Positions 63,413 to 64,000 of a stretch of 64,000 nt of DNA are shown one piece after another; position 1 is the first letter of the stretch, and the number at the start of each line of letters is the position of its first letter. The notes below the pieces were generated by a model. It did not search any database, was not told the origin of the DNA, and saw only the letters and a list, made by a program, of their open reading frames with translations. Where the stretch lies: the NCBI RefSeq assembly GCF_020386615.1, contig NZ_CP077769.1:6683501-6747500 (forward strand), given 5' to 3'. The position numbers and the translations under genes were made by a program. The DNA is from Chitinophaga pendula. GTDB taxonomy: Bacteria; Bacteroidota; Bacteroidia; Chitinophagales; Chitinophagaceae.

Positions 63413-64000
63413 ATGCGAACATGCTATTGCCTGCTCCTGCTAGCAGTGTTGTATACATTTCCGTTGCAGGCACAGTCGCCACCCATCGATGCCTGGATCA
63501 GGATCAACCAGCTCGGCTACACACCACAGGGGATAAAGGTGGCCGTCTTGGGCACAAAAAGCGCTTTACAGGTCCGGCGGTTCTCCCTGCATGACGCCGC
63601 CACCGGCCGGAAAGTCTGGCAAGGCTCACCTACCAGCGATTTCGGCGCTTACGGCCCGTTTACGCATACCTGGCGTTTGCCTTTCACCAGCTACATACAG
63701 CCGGGCCGTTATTACCTGGAAGCAGCTGGTGTCCGTTCACCGGCTTTTCGTATAGATGCCGGTGTATACAAAGGAACGGCCGATTACTGCCTGCAATATA
63801 TGCGGCAGCAACGCTGCGGATACAACCCCTTTCTGCGCGATTCCTGTCATATGCAGGATGGGTGCTCCATCTACGGCCCCTTGCCGGATGGCACCCGGAT
63901 AGACGCCACCGGTGGCTGGCACGATGCGACGGACTATCTTCAGTATGTTACCACCTCCGCCAATACAACTTTCCTCCTGCTGTCTGCCTACCGCGACTTC
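63413..64000 (+). CDS. Glycoside hydrolase family 9 protein, partial
   Basis: The first 196 codons of an exported glycosidase run off the right edge. A signal peptide (ending LQAQ near residue 22) precedes the Ig-like N-terminal cellulase domain (INQLGYTPQGIKVAVLG). The catalytic domain begins with GGWHDATDYLQYVT, the GH9 motif whose aspartates activate water. GH9 enzymes cleave beta-glucans such as cellulose or exo-beta-glucosaminides in some Bacteroidota. It lies 26 bp after the serine hydrolase gene, possibly in an operon. Confidence 0.9.
   Translation, partial: MRTCYCLLLLAVLYTFPLQAQSPPIDAWIRINQLGYTPQGIKVAVLGTKSALQVRRFSLHDAATGRKVWQGSPTSDFGAYGPFTHTWRLPFTSYIQPGRYYLEAAGVRSPAFRIDAGVYKGTADYCLQYMRQQRCGYNPFLRDSCHMQDGCSIYGPLPDGTRIDATGGWHDATDYLQYVTTSANTTFLLLSAYRDF

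Overview
The window looks like a chromosomal segment of a Bacteroidota bacterium, most likely Chitinophaga-like (family Chitinophagaceae). The signs are a complete alternative complex III (actA-F) operon joined to aa3-type cytochrome oxidase genes, DUF5606, DUF2024, DUF4197 and MerC-domain proteins, SusC/TonB-style receptor architecture, few Shine-Dalgarno sequences, and promoters of the Bacteroidota type (-7 box TAnnTTTG). The placement is inferred from gene content; no database search was run.

Layout. 1-5.4 kb: asd (cut by the left edge), a lamin-tail surface protein, a DUF5606 protein with a histone-like tail, and an M3 oligopeptidase. 5.5-14.4 kb: a metal-homeostasis block with a Fur-family (Zur-like) regulator, SCO protein, FtsX-type ABC transporter with a DUF3299-like lipoprotein, a YD-type lipoprotein, MerC protein, COG0523 GTPase and TonB-dependent receptor. 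Two matching palindromes, TGCAAC-N3-GTTGCA, sit at its promoters. A 125-bp array of half-sites with an 11-bp period lies before the receptor. 14.6-16.7 kb: outer-membrane protein, purN and an NlpE-like lipoprotein.

17.1-33.3 kb: one long respiratory locus on the + strand. ActABCDEF oxidises quinol and passes electrons through c-type hemes to cytochrome oxidase (coxB, coxA, two subunit III paralogs, subunit IV). Heme A (ctaB) and copper (SCO, DUF420) assembly genes follow. The only substantial promoter region lies before actA, and a strong hairpin terminator closes the locus.

33.4-35.3 kb: DUF2024, a Gdx-like SMR exporter with a two-hairpin leader, and meaB. 35.5-47.8 kb: a surface-polysaccharide cluster, mostly on the - strand. 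It holds rfbF, rfbG and rfbH for CDP-3,6-dideoxyhexose chemistry, an SDR, a YerE-like ThDP enzyme, a HAD phosphatase, a NeuB-family synthase and four glycosyltransferases. 48.2-52.2 kb: Lon-substrate-binding-domain protein, outer-membrane protein, lptC and an aldo/keto reductase.

52.25-54.15 kb: the most unusual region. Six copies of a roughly 60-nt small-RNA gene each have their own promoter and terminator. Four are in tandem with a 212-214 bp period, and two diverged copies lie beyond a small csaA gene. The RNA core is conserved, the reading frame is not, and the terminator stem of the sixth copy has changed in a compensatory way. Upstream GTTCNC-like boxes are phased at 21 bp. 54.4-64 kb: S9 peptidase, lysS, universal stress protein, DUF4197 protein, flavin reductase, FAH-family hydrolase, a serine hydrolase and the start of a GH9 glycoside hydrolase cut by the right edge.
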